Positions 1-5,700 of a DNA stretch of 5,799 nt are shown piece after piece. Below the pieces are notes generated by a model. That model did no database searches. It saw nothing but the letters and a program-made list of their open reading frames with translations, and was not told the DNA's origin. This stretch comes from CAZNXE01 sp964576465 (GTDB taxonomy: Bacteria > Planctomycetota > Planctomycetia > Pirellulales > JAEUIK01). Position numbers and translations under genes: made by a program. Location: the NCBI GenBank assembly GCA_964576465.1, contig CAZNXE010000355.1, forward strand, positions 1 to 5,799, written 5' to 3'. How positions within the stretch are numbered: the stretch's first letter is position 1; each line of letters opens with the position of its first letter.

Positions 1-363
1 GCTATAATGATTAGCAGAACGCATAAGAGAAGATGCATTTCGGAAACATTCAGCCCACCTAGGTTCTTCTGTGAATTTGGGAGGTTCCTTCCATTTTATG
101 GTAGTGTAATCTTGCCCATACTCTAGAAGTAAAGGAAATGCACGAGGGTGGAACGAGCCCATACGTTTAAGTCCATTATTTCCACCGAAATGCTTCTGGA
201 AATTTGGATCAGTACAAAACTCAGCGAGTTGGCGGATGCTTTCACGGTGGCCTTTTGGAAACCGTTTTTTGAAATCATCACGAAGCTCTTTTCTTAGCTT
301 TTTCCCTTGAGGTTCTCGGAAAAGTTTCCAGACCTCTCCTTCATTTTTGAAAGTATTAGTCAT
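1..363 (-). CDS. Unrecognised protein, N-terminal 121 residues (partial, runs off left edge)
   Basis: Reading the complement leftward from the ATG at 363 gives 121 codons with no stop before the window edge, so the C-terminus is missing. The protein begins MTNTFKNEGEVWKLF. It is charged and aromatic-rich, with a basic stretch at about residues 20-40 (GKKLRKELRDDFKKRF), a HFGGNNGLKRMG segment near 58-69 and several Trp/Pro pairs at about 90-103. There is no signal peptide or membrane segment. I do not recognise a family and assign no function. The start is well supported: AGGAGA at 371-376 (complement) lies 8 bases upstream, and a sigma70-like promoter lies behind it. It is divergent from rplU and probably not functionally linked to it. 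The reading frame is real in my view because of its length, its start signals and the lack of a competing frame. Confidence 0.72.
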   Translation of the reverse strand, partial: MTNTFKNEGEVWKLFREPQGKKLRKELRDDFKKRFPKGHRESIRQLAEFCTDPNFQKHFGGNNGLKRMGSFHPRAFPLLLEYGQDYTTIKWKEPPKFTEEPRWAECFRNASSLMRSANHYS

Positions 364-370
364 GTGAGAC

Positions 371-376
371 TCTCCT
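371..376 (-). promoter_or_regulatory. Shine-Dalgarno site of the left-edge gene
   Basis: The complement reads AGGAGA, followed by 8 bases and the ATG at 363. This is the only textbook ribosome binding site at optimal spacing in the window. It shows that the host uses anti-Shine-Dalgarno pairing for at least some genes, in contrast to the four plus-strand genes. Confidence 0.7.
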
Positions 377-396
377 GATCTGTATATTCTGAATGA

Positions 397-425
397 TTTT
401 TACAGGATTCTTGCTATTAAGTCAA
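397..425 (-). promoter_or_regulatory. Sigma70-like promoter of the left-edge gene
   Basis: On the minus strand TTGACT (420-425) matches five of six -35 consensus bases. It is followed, after exactly 17 bases, by TAAAAA (397-402), a four-of-six -10 match. Transcription would start near 390 and give a leader of about 27 bases containing the ribosome binding site. The -35 box sits only 4 bases from the inverted repeat at 430-462. This is a prediction from sequence alone. Confidence 0.45.
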
Positions 426-429
426 TGGA

Positions 430-462
430 ATTAAACGGCTCATACCGTGTGAGCCGTTTAAT
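430..462. repeat. 13-bp perfect inverted repeat between divergent promoters
   Basis: Bases 430-442 (ATTAAACGGCTCA) are exactly complementary to 450-462, separated by a 7-base spacer TACCGTG. Two further inner pairs are possible (A-T and G-T). Neither strand carries a T-tract directly after the stem, so it is not a standard intrinsic terminator. No gene converges on it either: the neighbours diverge. It sits immediately upstream of the -35 box of the left gene and about 36 bases upstream of the rplU -35 box. That position suits a regulator-binding dyad or a boundary element. A degenerate terminator remains possible, because weakly T-rich sequence (480-484) follows at a distance. Confidence 0.6.
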
Positions 463-497
463 AAGCTTTAAGAAAGAGCTTTTTCTGGGCTTTAGGC

Positions 498-526
498 TTG
501 CACTTTTCGTAGTTTGAGGGTATTAT
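498..526 (+). promoter_or_regulatory. Strong sigma70-like promoter of rplU, start site close to the ATG
   Basis: TTGCAC (498-503; four of six -35 bases) and TATTAT (521-526; five of six -10 bases) are separated by the ideal 17 bases. The expected transcription start, 6-8 bases past the -10 box, is 532-534, only two to four bases before the rplU ATG at 536. The transcript would therefore be leaderless or nearly so. The good spacing and the highly expressed target make this the best promoter call in the window. Confidence 0.62.
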
Positions 527-535
527 TCTCGCACT

Positions 536-940
536 ATGGCTGATACAAAAGTAGAAGAAAAAACAGAAAAAAAGCCCGTAACTAAGGTTGAAAAGGAGGC
601 TATGACCCAAGAATTTGCGGTTATTGAAACGGGTGGAAAGCAATATGTCGTTTCTGTTGGAAACATTTTGACTATTGAAAAACTCCAAAATAATAAGGGA
701 GATGACTACAAAGAAGGGGACAAGGTAGTATTTGATAAAGTGCTCCTCGTTGATAATGGTAAGGATGCAACGACGATTGGTACTCCCTACATCGATGGCG
801 CAAAGGTCACTGCAAAATTTGAAGAAGCAGGTAAAGGAAAGAAAATCCATGTTATCCGATTTAAATCAAAGAGTCGCTACTTTAAAAAGTACGGACACCG
901 CCAACCCTACAACAAGGTAAAGATTGAATCTATAAAATAA
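536..940 (+). CDS. rplU: 50S ribosomal protein L21
   Basis: L21 is a large-subunit protein that binds 23S rRNA. The family core begins at about residue 26 with FAVIETGGKQYVVSVG and ends with a basic tail FKSKSRYFKKYGHRQP followed by a short beta strand; both are L21 hallmarks. The protein is 134 residues, against about 100-105 in typical bacteria. The surplus is a Lys/Glu-rich N-terminal extension (residues 1-25). Two starts are possible. ATG 536 has no Shine-Dalgarno but lies just after a strong promoter. ATG 602 (Met23) is preceded by AAGGAGG at 593-599, only 2 bases away, which is too close for normal use, although it matches the usual family start better. I prefer 536 because of the promoter position and because the 66 upstream bases stay open in frame. 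The usual partner rpmA (L27) is absent; a terminator follows directly, so the gene is monocistronic here. Confidence 0.96.
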   Translation: MADTKVEEKTEKKPVTKVEKEAMTQEFAVIETGGKQYVVSVGNILTIEKLQNNKGDDYKEGDKVVFDKVLLVDNGKDATTIGTPYIDGAKVTAKFEEAGKGKKIHVIRFKSKSRYFKKYGHRQPYNKVKIESIK

Positions 941-963
941 TATTTGATACACACCAATACACA

Positions 964-998
964 GTAAAAATACTCAAGTATGACTTGAGTATTTTTAC
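964..998. terminator. Bidirectional intrinsic terminator after rplU
   Basis: Bases 964-978 pair perfectly with 984-998 (15 bp, plus a possible T979-A983 pair) around a short TATGA loop. The stem carries an A-run at 966-970 and a T-run at 992-996. On the plus strand it ends rplU 24 bases after the stop codon. The A-run would serve as a U-tract on the opposite strand. It separates rplU from the glucan operon, which must therefore have its own promoter. Confidence 0.85.
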
Positions 999-1079
999 AT
1001 TTCCCATACATATTTTTCATTAATTATTTATTAAATATTTGTTAAAAAATAGTGTCACAAAAATTTTTTATGAATGTTC

Positions 1080-1106
1080 TTGTGGTACTGTAAATATACA
1101 TAGAAT
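1080..1106 (+). promoter_or_regulatory. Weak candidate promoter of the glucan operon
   Basis: The stretch 999-1158 has no gene and is very AT-rich, especially 1018-1070. The best -10 match is TAGAAT (1101-1106, five of six). The best associated -35 is TTGTGG (1080-1085, three of six) at a short 15-base spacing, so this promoter would be weak or need an activator. A second -10-like box, TATAAC, lies at 1125-1130 without a partner. Transcription from the first would start near 1113 and leave a leader of about 46 bases. Confidence 0.3.
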
Positions 1107-1127
1107 CGTAAAAAAATAAGATTCTAT
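1100..1127. repeat. Operator-like inverted repeat in the glucan operon leader
   Basis: ATAGAATC (1100-1107) and GATTCTAT (1120-1127) are exact reverse complements separated by a 12-base A-rich spacer. The left arm covers the candidate -10 box and the right arm covers the second -10-like box. Centre-to-centre spacing is 20 bases, about two helical turns, so a dimeric regulator could bind both arms on one DNA face. It could alternatively be an 8-bp RNA stem in the leader. There is no other copy that I can see in the window. Confidence 0.4.
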
Positions 1128-1158
1128 AACTGTTTCTTAATATCGTTACCCCACTATT

Positions 1159-2370
1159 ATGAGAGTCTTAATGTTTGGATGGGAATTTCCGCCACATAAT
1201 AGTGGAGGTCTAGGTGTCGCATGCCTTGGTTTAGCACAAGCATTGGTAAACGAACATGTTGACATATCTTTTGTGTTGCCGAGAAGAATGGATGTGTTAA
1301 GAGACCATAACATACGATTTCTCTTCGCGGATGTCCCCGATATGATGACTATCCATGAGATTGATTCAGCTCTTTCACCATATCTTTCGTCTCGTGACTA
1401 CGAGCTCATGCAAGAGATTGGTGGTGGTATGTATGGAAGTACATTGTTTGAGGAGATAAAACGGTATGCACAGCTAGCGGGAGCTATTGCAGAAAAAGAA
1501 GAGTTTGATGTCATACATGCGCACGACTGGTTAGCATATTTGGCTGGAGTTGAAGCAAAGCGCGTCAGTGGCAAGCCTTTGATACTTCATGTCCATGCGA
1601 CGAGCTTTGATCAGTCGGGACGCTCGACTATCGATCAAAGACAATATGATATCGAGAAATACGGTATGGAAAAGGCAGATGTGGTTATCACGGTGTCACA
1701 ATTTACAAAAGACATAGTGGTGAACGAACACGGTATTGATCCACGCAAAGTGAAGGTGGTGCATAACGGCCTACTAGAAGTCGAGGATCATATCGAAGAT
1801 GAACAGGTAAATGATGTGTTAGCACTTAAAGATGCTGGCTACAAGATAGTGTTATTTCTAGGACGACTCACTATCCAAAAAGGTCCAGATTATTTCTTGA
1901 AAGCTGCAAAGAGAGTTCTAGAATTTGAACCAAAAACAATGTTTATTGTTGCGGGTTCGGGAGATATGGAGTGGCAGATGATACGTGAAACTGCAGCACT
2001 TGGTATATCTCGAAATGTTATCTTTGCGGGTTTTGTCCGCGGACGGCAGCGGGATTGTTTATATAGGTCTGCAGATTTATACGTTATGCCATCGGTGTCT
2101 GAACCATTCGGTTTAGTGCCTCTTGAGTCATTACAGAAACAGACACCCGTTCTTATTTCAAAACAATCAGGAGTCTCAGAAGTACTCACTCATGCGCTCA
2201 AGGTTGATTTCTGGGACACGGATGAAATGGCAAATCAAATTCTCTCGGTGCTTGATCACCCTGGACTTCAGAGTGAATTGCAAAAAAATGGAACACGTGA
2301 GGCGTTCACCGTAACTTGGGAAAAAGCAGCGAAAAAAGTAAAACAGATATATAAAAGTTTATTTACTTAA
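1159..2370 (+). CDS. Glycogen-synthase-like glycosyltransferase (GT-B fold, GT4/GT5 type)
   Basis: This is a retaining GT-B glycosyltransferase of 403 residues. The N-terminal domain (about 1-205) starts MRVLMFGWEFPPHNSGGLG, with the glycine-rich donor/acceptor loop at 16-19, HAHDW at 120-124 and HATSFD near 146-151. The C-terminal domain (about 228-380) has GRLTIQKG at 235-242, giving the Arg236/Lys241 pair that binds donor phosphates, VAGSGDME at 264-271, and EPFGLVPLE at 315-323, the E-x7-E motif. The probable job is extending an alpha-1,4-glucan from a nucleotide-activated glucose in the cytoplasm; the two glucan hydrolases directly downstream support this. One departure is clear: the donor-site lysine of bacterial GlgA (K-x-G-G-L) is Ser15 here, so ADP-glucose use cannot be assumed. 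No Shine-Dalgarno precedes the ATG, but the conserved N-terminus starts right there. Another GT4 transferase role is the main alternative. Confidence 0.88.
   Translation: MRVLMFGWEFPPHNSGGLGVACLGLAQALVNEHVDISFVLPRRMDVLRDHNIRFLFADVPDMMTIHEIDSALSPYLSSRDYELMQEIGGGMYGSTLFEEIKRYAQLAGAIAEKEEFDVIHAHDWLAYLAGVEAKRVSGKPLILHVHATSFDQSGRSTIDQRQYDIEKYGMEKADVVITVSQFTKDIVVNEHGIDPRKVKVVHNGLLEVEDHIEDEQVNDVLALKDAGYKIVLFLGRLTIQKGPDYFLKAAKRVLEFEPKTMFIVAGSGDMEWQMIRETAALGISRNVIFAGFVRGRQRDCLYRSADLYVMPSVSEPFGLVPLESLQKQTPVLISKQSGVSEVLTHALKVDFWDTDEMANQILSVLDHPGLQSELQKNGTREAFTVTWEKAAKKVKQIYKSLFT
1605..1640 (+). other. 13-bp imperfect hairpin inside the glycosyltransferase gene
   Basis: Bases 1605-1617 (CTTTGATCAGTCG) pair with 1625-1629 (CGACT) and 1633-1640 (GATCAAAG), giving 5 inner and 8 outer base pairs with a 3-base bulge (1630-1632) and a 7-base loop. 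The segment encodes the conserved SFDQSGRSTIDQR region (residues 149-161), so much of it is constrained by protein sequence. It may be chance or an mRNA structure affecting operon decay or ribosome pausing. Confidence 0.35.
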
Positions 2371-2374
2371 GTTT

Positions 2375-3652
2375 ATGTACCTAAGGGTACAAGATATAAA
2401 TCTATCACTTAACTACATGAGCAGCGTTTGCCTTTATTTTCATATACATCAACCATATCGTTTAAAACGATATCGAGTATTTGATATTGGCACTGATCAT
2501 GCATATTTTAATGACGTGTCTGAATCAGATTGTAATAATGAAAAAATATTTAAACGTGTGACCGATAAGTCATACATTCCTACTGCACGATTGTTGCTCG
2601 ATTTATTACAGCAACACTCTCAGTTTCGTGTCAGTTTTTCCATCACCGGTACGGTGCTTGATCAATTTGAACAATATAATCCGGGGCTCGTTACTTTATT
2701 TCGAGCGATACTCAACACAGGGCAGGCTGAAATTCTTGGCGAAACATATCACCACTCGCTTGCGTTTTTCCATTCATTGTCTGAATTTGATGAACAAGTA
2801 TCTCTCCATAAGAAGAAAATACAAAAGCTCTTTGGTGTCACACCAAGCGTACTGAGGAACACCGAACTTGCATACACCAACACGCTTGCCAACTGGGCAG
2901 AAAACAAAGGATATAAAGGAATCATTACTGAGGGATGGGAATACGTTCTCGGGGAACGCAGTCCAAATTTTGTGTATAGGCCGACAGGAACGCGTAATAT
3001 TAAACTTCTTCTTAAAAATTATCGACTTTCTGATGATATCGCCTTTCGTTTTGGTGAACGATCATGGAGTGGATGGCCATTATGTGCTCCTAAGTTTGCC
3101 AGCTGGGTATCTGCAATTAATGGTAATGGAGAAACAGTCAATTTGTTTATGGATTTTGAGACCTTTGGTGAACACCAATGGGGAGAAACAGGAATTTTTG
3201 ATTTCTTACGTCAATTGCCGTATGAAATACTCAAAAATCCTGACAATAATTTTATGACGCCGTCTGAGGTGATAGATTCGTATCCGGTGCGTGGAGAGGT
3301 CGACGTCCCGCATATTCTTACTTGGGCTGATACTGAGCGCGATCTTACTGCATGGAATGGGAATGGTATGCAACGAGAGGCGCTCCAAGCAGTGTATGCG
3401 CTTGAAGATGATGTGTTGCACTCCGAAGATCCGAAACTCATTGAAGATTGGAGACGATTGCAAACATCTGATCATTTTTACTACATGTGCACGAAATGGT
3501 TTTCTGATGGTGATGTACATGCGTATTTTAGTCCGTACAATTCACCGTACGAAGCATTTATCACCTATATGAATATTATGAAAGATATGAACATGCGGTC
3601 TAAAGCACCTACGAGGTTGGTTAAGAGCGCGATTAATAATAACGTAACATAG
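2375..3652 (+). CDS. GH57 family glycosidase, alpha-amylase type
   Basis: The protein is 425 residues and all five GH57 conserved regions can be seen: HIHQPYR at 23-29; GQAEILGE at 116-123; RNTELAY at 161-167 with the expected nucleophile Glu164; MDFETFGEHQW at 259-269 with the expected acid/base Asp260; and HILTWADTERDLTAW at 313-327. The family acts on alpha-1,4-glucans by a retaining mechanism. At this length there is no room for the C-terminal domain of GH57 branching enzymes (usually above 500 residues), so an amylase or glucanotransferase of the M. jannaschii MJ1611 kind is likeliest. There is no signal peptide, so it is cytoplasmic. The start is uncertain: ATG 2375 is 4 bases after the upstream stop and suits coupled translation, whereas Met15 (2417) places HQPY at the usual distance from the N-terminus. 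Neither has a Shine-Dalgarno. It ends in TAG. Confidence 0.92.
   Translation: MYLRVQDINLSLNYMSSVCLYFHIHQPYRLKRYRVFDIGTDHAYFNDVSESDCNNEKIFKRVTDKSYIPTARLLLDLLQQHSQFRVSFSITGTVLDQFEQYNPGLVTLFRAILNTGQAEILGETYHHSLAFFHSLSEFDEQVSLHKKKIQKLFGVTPSVLRNTELAYTNTLANWAENKGYKGIITEGWEYVLGERSPNFVYRPTGTRNIKLLLKNYRLSDDIAFRFGERSWSGWPLCAPKFASWVSAINGNGETVNLFMDFETFGEHQWGETGIFDFLRQLPYEILKNPDNNFMTPSEVIDSYPVRGEVDVPHILTWADTERDLTAWNGNGMQREALQAVYALEDDVLHSEDPKLIEDWRRLQTSDHFYYMCTKWFSDGDVHAYFSPYNSPYEAFITYMNIMKDMNMRSKAPTRLVKSAINNNVT
2455..2473. repeat. 19-base perfect palindrome near the 5' end of the GH57 gene
   Basis: ATATCGTTTAAAACGATAT consists of two exact 9-base arms around a single central A. It encodes the residues YRLKRY just after the catalytic HQP motif. 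Its form, short arms with almost no spacer, resembles a DNA-binding site more than an RNA hairpin, although an 8-bp stem with a 3-base loop could form about 36 bases after the inner start codon. The protein sequence partly explains it, since Tyr-Arg and Arg-Tyr codons mirror each other. Confidence 0.5.
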
Positions 3653-3658
3653 TGTCAT

Positions 3659-5623
3659 ATGCGTTCACTCGTACTTAGTAACGGAACATTATTGGTAGGG
3701 TTTGACGCCCATGCTCAAGTTCGCGATATATATTTCCCATATATTGGACTTGAAAATCAAGCAGGTGGAAATTTAGTGCACCGTCTTGGGGTGTGGGTAG
3801 ACGGTGTTCTTCATTGGTTTAATAATGGAGATTGGGACATATCAATGGATTGTAGTTGCGAAGCGCTCATCGGCATGGTCACAGCTTCCAACAAGGTATT
3901 AGGAGTGAAACTTCTCTTTACTGATGTTGTATACAATGAAAAGAATATTTTTATACGGCGCATTGTCGTAAAAAATCTCAAAAAGAAAAAACGAGTGATC
4001 ACGGTATTTTTTGGGCATGAGTTTAAACTCTATGAATCTGATGTAGCAAATACCGCTCTCTATGACCCGCTTGGGAATGTCATTATTCACTATCGAGGTA
4101 AACGGGTCTTTTTAATCAATGCAGTAGAGGGAGATATTCCATTTAAGGAGTACACAACTGGTGTTTTTGGTATGGAAGGAAAAGAAGGATCATATCGCGA
4201 TGCTGAAGACGGTGTATTATCTAAAAATCCTATCGAACATGGTTCTGCCGACTCGGTGGTTGGTGTGTCATGTACGTATAAAAGCGGAGAAGAAAAGACA
4301 CTACATTATTGGTTTACCGTTGCCTCATCTATCGAGGAGGCAAAAGGATTGAATAGTTATGTTCTTAAAAAAACACCAGAACATCTCATTAAAACAACGA
4401 CTGACTTTTGGAATGCATGGGTAAACAAACAAGAGCTTGATTTCAAAGACCTCGAACAAGACATTGTTGATTTGTTTAAAAAATCTCTCTTCTTTATACG
4501 TGCACATGTTGACAATCATGGGGCAATTATTGCTTCAACGGATTCATCATTGCTCCAGAAAGGGAAAGATACATACAATTATATGTGGCCGCGAGATGGT
4601 GCAATAACTGCGCTCGCGCTTAATAAGTCAGGAGATGCAAATGTGGCGGAGCGATTTTTTACCTTTTGCAATGATGTCATTCATCCACATGGATATTTTA
4701 TGCATAAATATTCACCCGACAAATCATTGGGAAGCTCCTGGCTCCCTTGGGTTCGTGGAGAGTGGGTTCAACCACCAATTCAAGAAGATGAAACTGCATT
4801 GGTGATTTATTCACTTTGGGAGAACTATCACGTATCGAAAGACCTTGAGTTTATTGAGAAGATATATAACTCACTTATTAAAAAAGCAGTAGATTTCATG
4901 ATGGTGTTCCATGATCCTCGAACCAATTTACCGCATCCGACCTATGACCTCTGGGAAGAGAAGTTTGGAGTACACACATTTACTGCAGCTTCTGTCTATG
5001 GGGCACTCCATGCAGCAGCACAGTGTGCACGATTGCTCGGTAAAGATACTGAGGCACTCAAATATTCTACTGCAGGGGACACGATAAAGAAGGGTATTTT
5101 TGAACATCTCTACGATAAGGAACGTCACACTTTTATTAAAGGCATCACATTTGATACACAGGGAGGACCAATACAAAAGGATACGACGATAGACATGAGC
5201 AGTGTCTACGGCATTTTTACTTTCGGTGTACTCTCTGCTGATGACCCACTGCTTGAAAAAGCAATGCAAACAGCAAAAGAACACCTCACCTGTAACACTG
5301 TGATTGGAGGCATTGCGCGGTATGAGCATGACCATTACAATCGCGTTTCAACTGATACACCAGGTAATCCTTGGATTATTACGACACTGTGGCTCGCACA
5401 ATACTACATCGCAAAAGCAGAAAATAAAGAAGAATTACAGAAGGCGTTTGATATACTTACGTGGACGGCACGGCACGCTTCTCCTTCAGGCGTATTGTCA
5501 GAGCAACTCAACCCCTATACTGGGGAGCACATCTCTGCAGCACCACTTACGTGGAGCCACTCTGAATTTGTACGAACAGTACTCCTTTATTTAGAGAAGT
5601 ATCATATATTTGATCACCCATAA
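3659..5623 (+). CDS. GH15 family glucoamylase-type glucan hydrolase
   Basis: The 654-residue protein has the two-domain architecture of prokaryotic GH15 enzymes: an N-terminal beta-sandwich (about 1-260) beginning MRSLVLSNGTLLVGFD, then an (alpha/alpha)6 barrel (about 268-650). Visible active-site motifs are YMWPRDGA at 308-315 (substrate-binding Arg312/Asp313), YDLWEE at 429-434 with expected general acid Glu433, and SEQLNPYTGE at 614-623 with expected base Glu615, followed by APLTWSHSEF at 628-637. The family removes glucose from non-reducing ends of alpha-glucans with inversion. There is no signal peptide, so it should act inside the cell, unlike secreted glucoamylases. The start lies 6 bases after the GH57 stop, has no Shine-Dalgarno, and matches the family N-terminus, so termination-reinitiation is likely. 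Close relatives can prefer trehalose, dextran or short maltodextrins, so the exact substrate is open. The gene is intact and full length. Confidence 0.94.
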   Translation: MRSLVLSNGTLLVGFDAHAQVRDIYFPYIGLENQAGGNLVHRLGVWVDGVLHWFNNGDWDISMDCSCEALIGMVTASNKVLGVKLLFTDVVYNEKNIFIRRIVVKNLKKKKRVITVFFGHEFKLYESDVANTALYDPLGNVIIHYRGKRVFLINAVEGDIPFKEYTTGVFGMEGKEGSYRDAEDGVLSKNPIEHGSADSVVGVSCTYKSGEEKTLHYWFTVASSIEEAKGLNSYVLKKTPEHLIKTTTDFWNAWVNKQELDFKDLEQDIVDLFKKSLFFIRAHVDNHGAIIASTDSSLLQKGKDTYNYMWPRDGAITALALNKSGDANVAERFFTFCNDVIHPHGYFMHKYSPDKSLGSSWLPWVRGEWVQPPIQEDETALVIYSLWENYHVSKDLEFIEKIYNSLIKKAVDFMMVFHDPRTNLPHPTYDLWEEKFGVHTFTAASVYGALHAAAQCARLLGKDTEALKYSTAGDTIKKGIFEHLYDKERHTFIKGITFDTQGGPIQKDTTIDMSSVYGIFTFGVLSADDPLLEKAMQTAKEHLTCNTVIGGIARYEHDHYNRVSTDTPGNPWIITTLWLAQYYIAKAENKEELQKAFDILTWTARHASPSGVLSEQLNPYTGEHISAAPLTWSHSEFVRTVLLYLEKYHIFDHP

Positions 5624-5660
5624 TTTGGAGTTGGTAATACACTAAAAGTAGTCAACTATA

Positions 5661-5700
5661 AATAATAAAAGGACCTCGTCTAATGGTTGTTAGACGAGGT
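5661..5700 (-). terminator. Intrinsic terminator of the convergent right-edge gene, possibly shared
   Basis: ACCTCGTCTA (5673-5682) is exactly complementary to 5691-5700, with one more A-T pair and a 6-base loop. Read on the minus strand, the stem is followed by two C and then TTTTATTATTT (5670-5660), a reasonable U-rich tail. On the plus strand the bases after the stem are ATATGACTC, with no T-run, so it would stop plus-strand transcription from GH15 only inefficiently. The hairpin overlaps the last codons of the minus-strand reading frame. Confidence 0.65.

Noticed and set aside
463..484. Possible second terminator (AAGCT ... AGCTT followed by five T)
   Set aside because: The stem is only 5 bp with a 9-base loop, and no plus-strand gene lies upstream to need it.
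458..850. 130-codon minus-strand open frame opposite rplU
   Set aside because: It lies antisense to an unmistakable L21 gene, has a Phe/Ser/Cys-rich composition typical of the complement of Lys/Glu-rich coding sequence, and has no plausible start signals.
1890..2189. 99-codon minus-strand open frame inside the glycosyltransferase gene
   Set aside because: It overlaps the conserved donor-binding domain of the real gene and has no ribosome site or motif of its own.
2375..3652. GH57 gene as a branching enzyme
   Set aside because: At 425 residues it lacks room for the C-terminal domain typical of GH57 branching enzymes, and its motifs fit the amylase-type subgroup better.
4928..5335. 135-codon minus-strand open frame inside the GH15 gene
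   Set aside because: It is fully contained in the catalytic barrel of a well-supported gene, is Cys-rich with no recognisable motif, and fits a reverse-frame shadow.
5629..5657. Possible plus-strand terminator right after GH15 (AGTTG ... CAACT)
   Set aside because: A 5-bp stem with a 19-base loop and no T-run is too weak to call.
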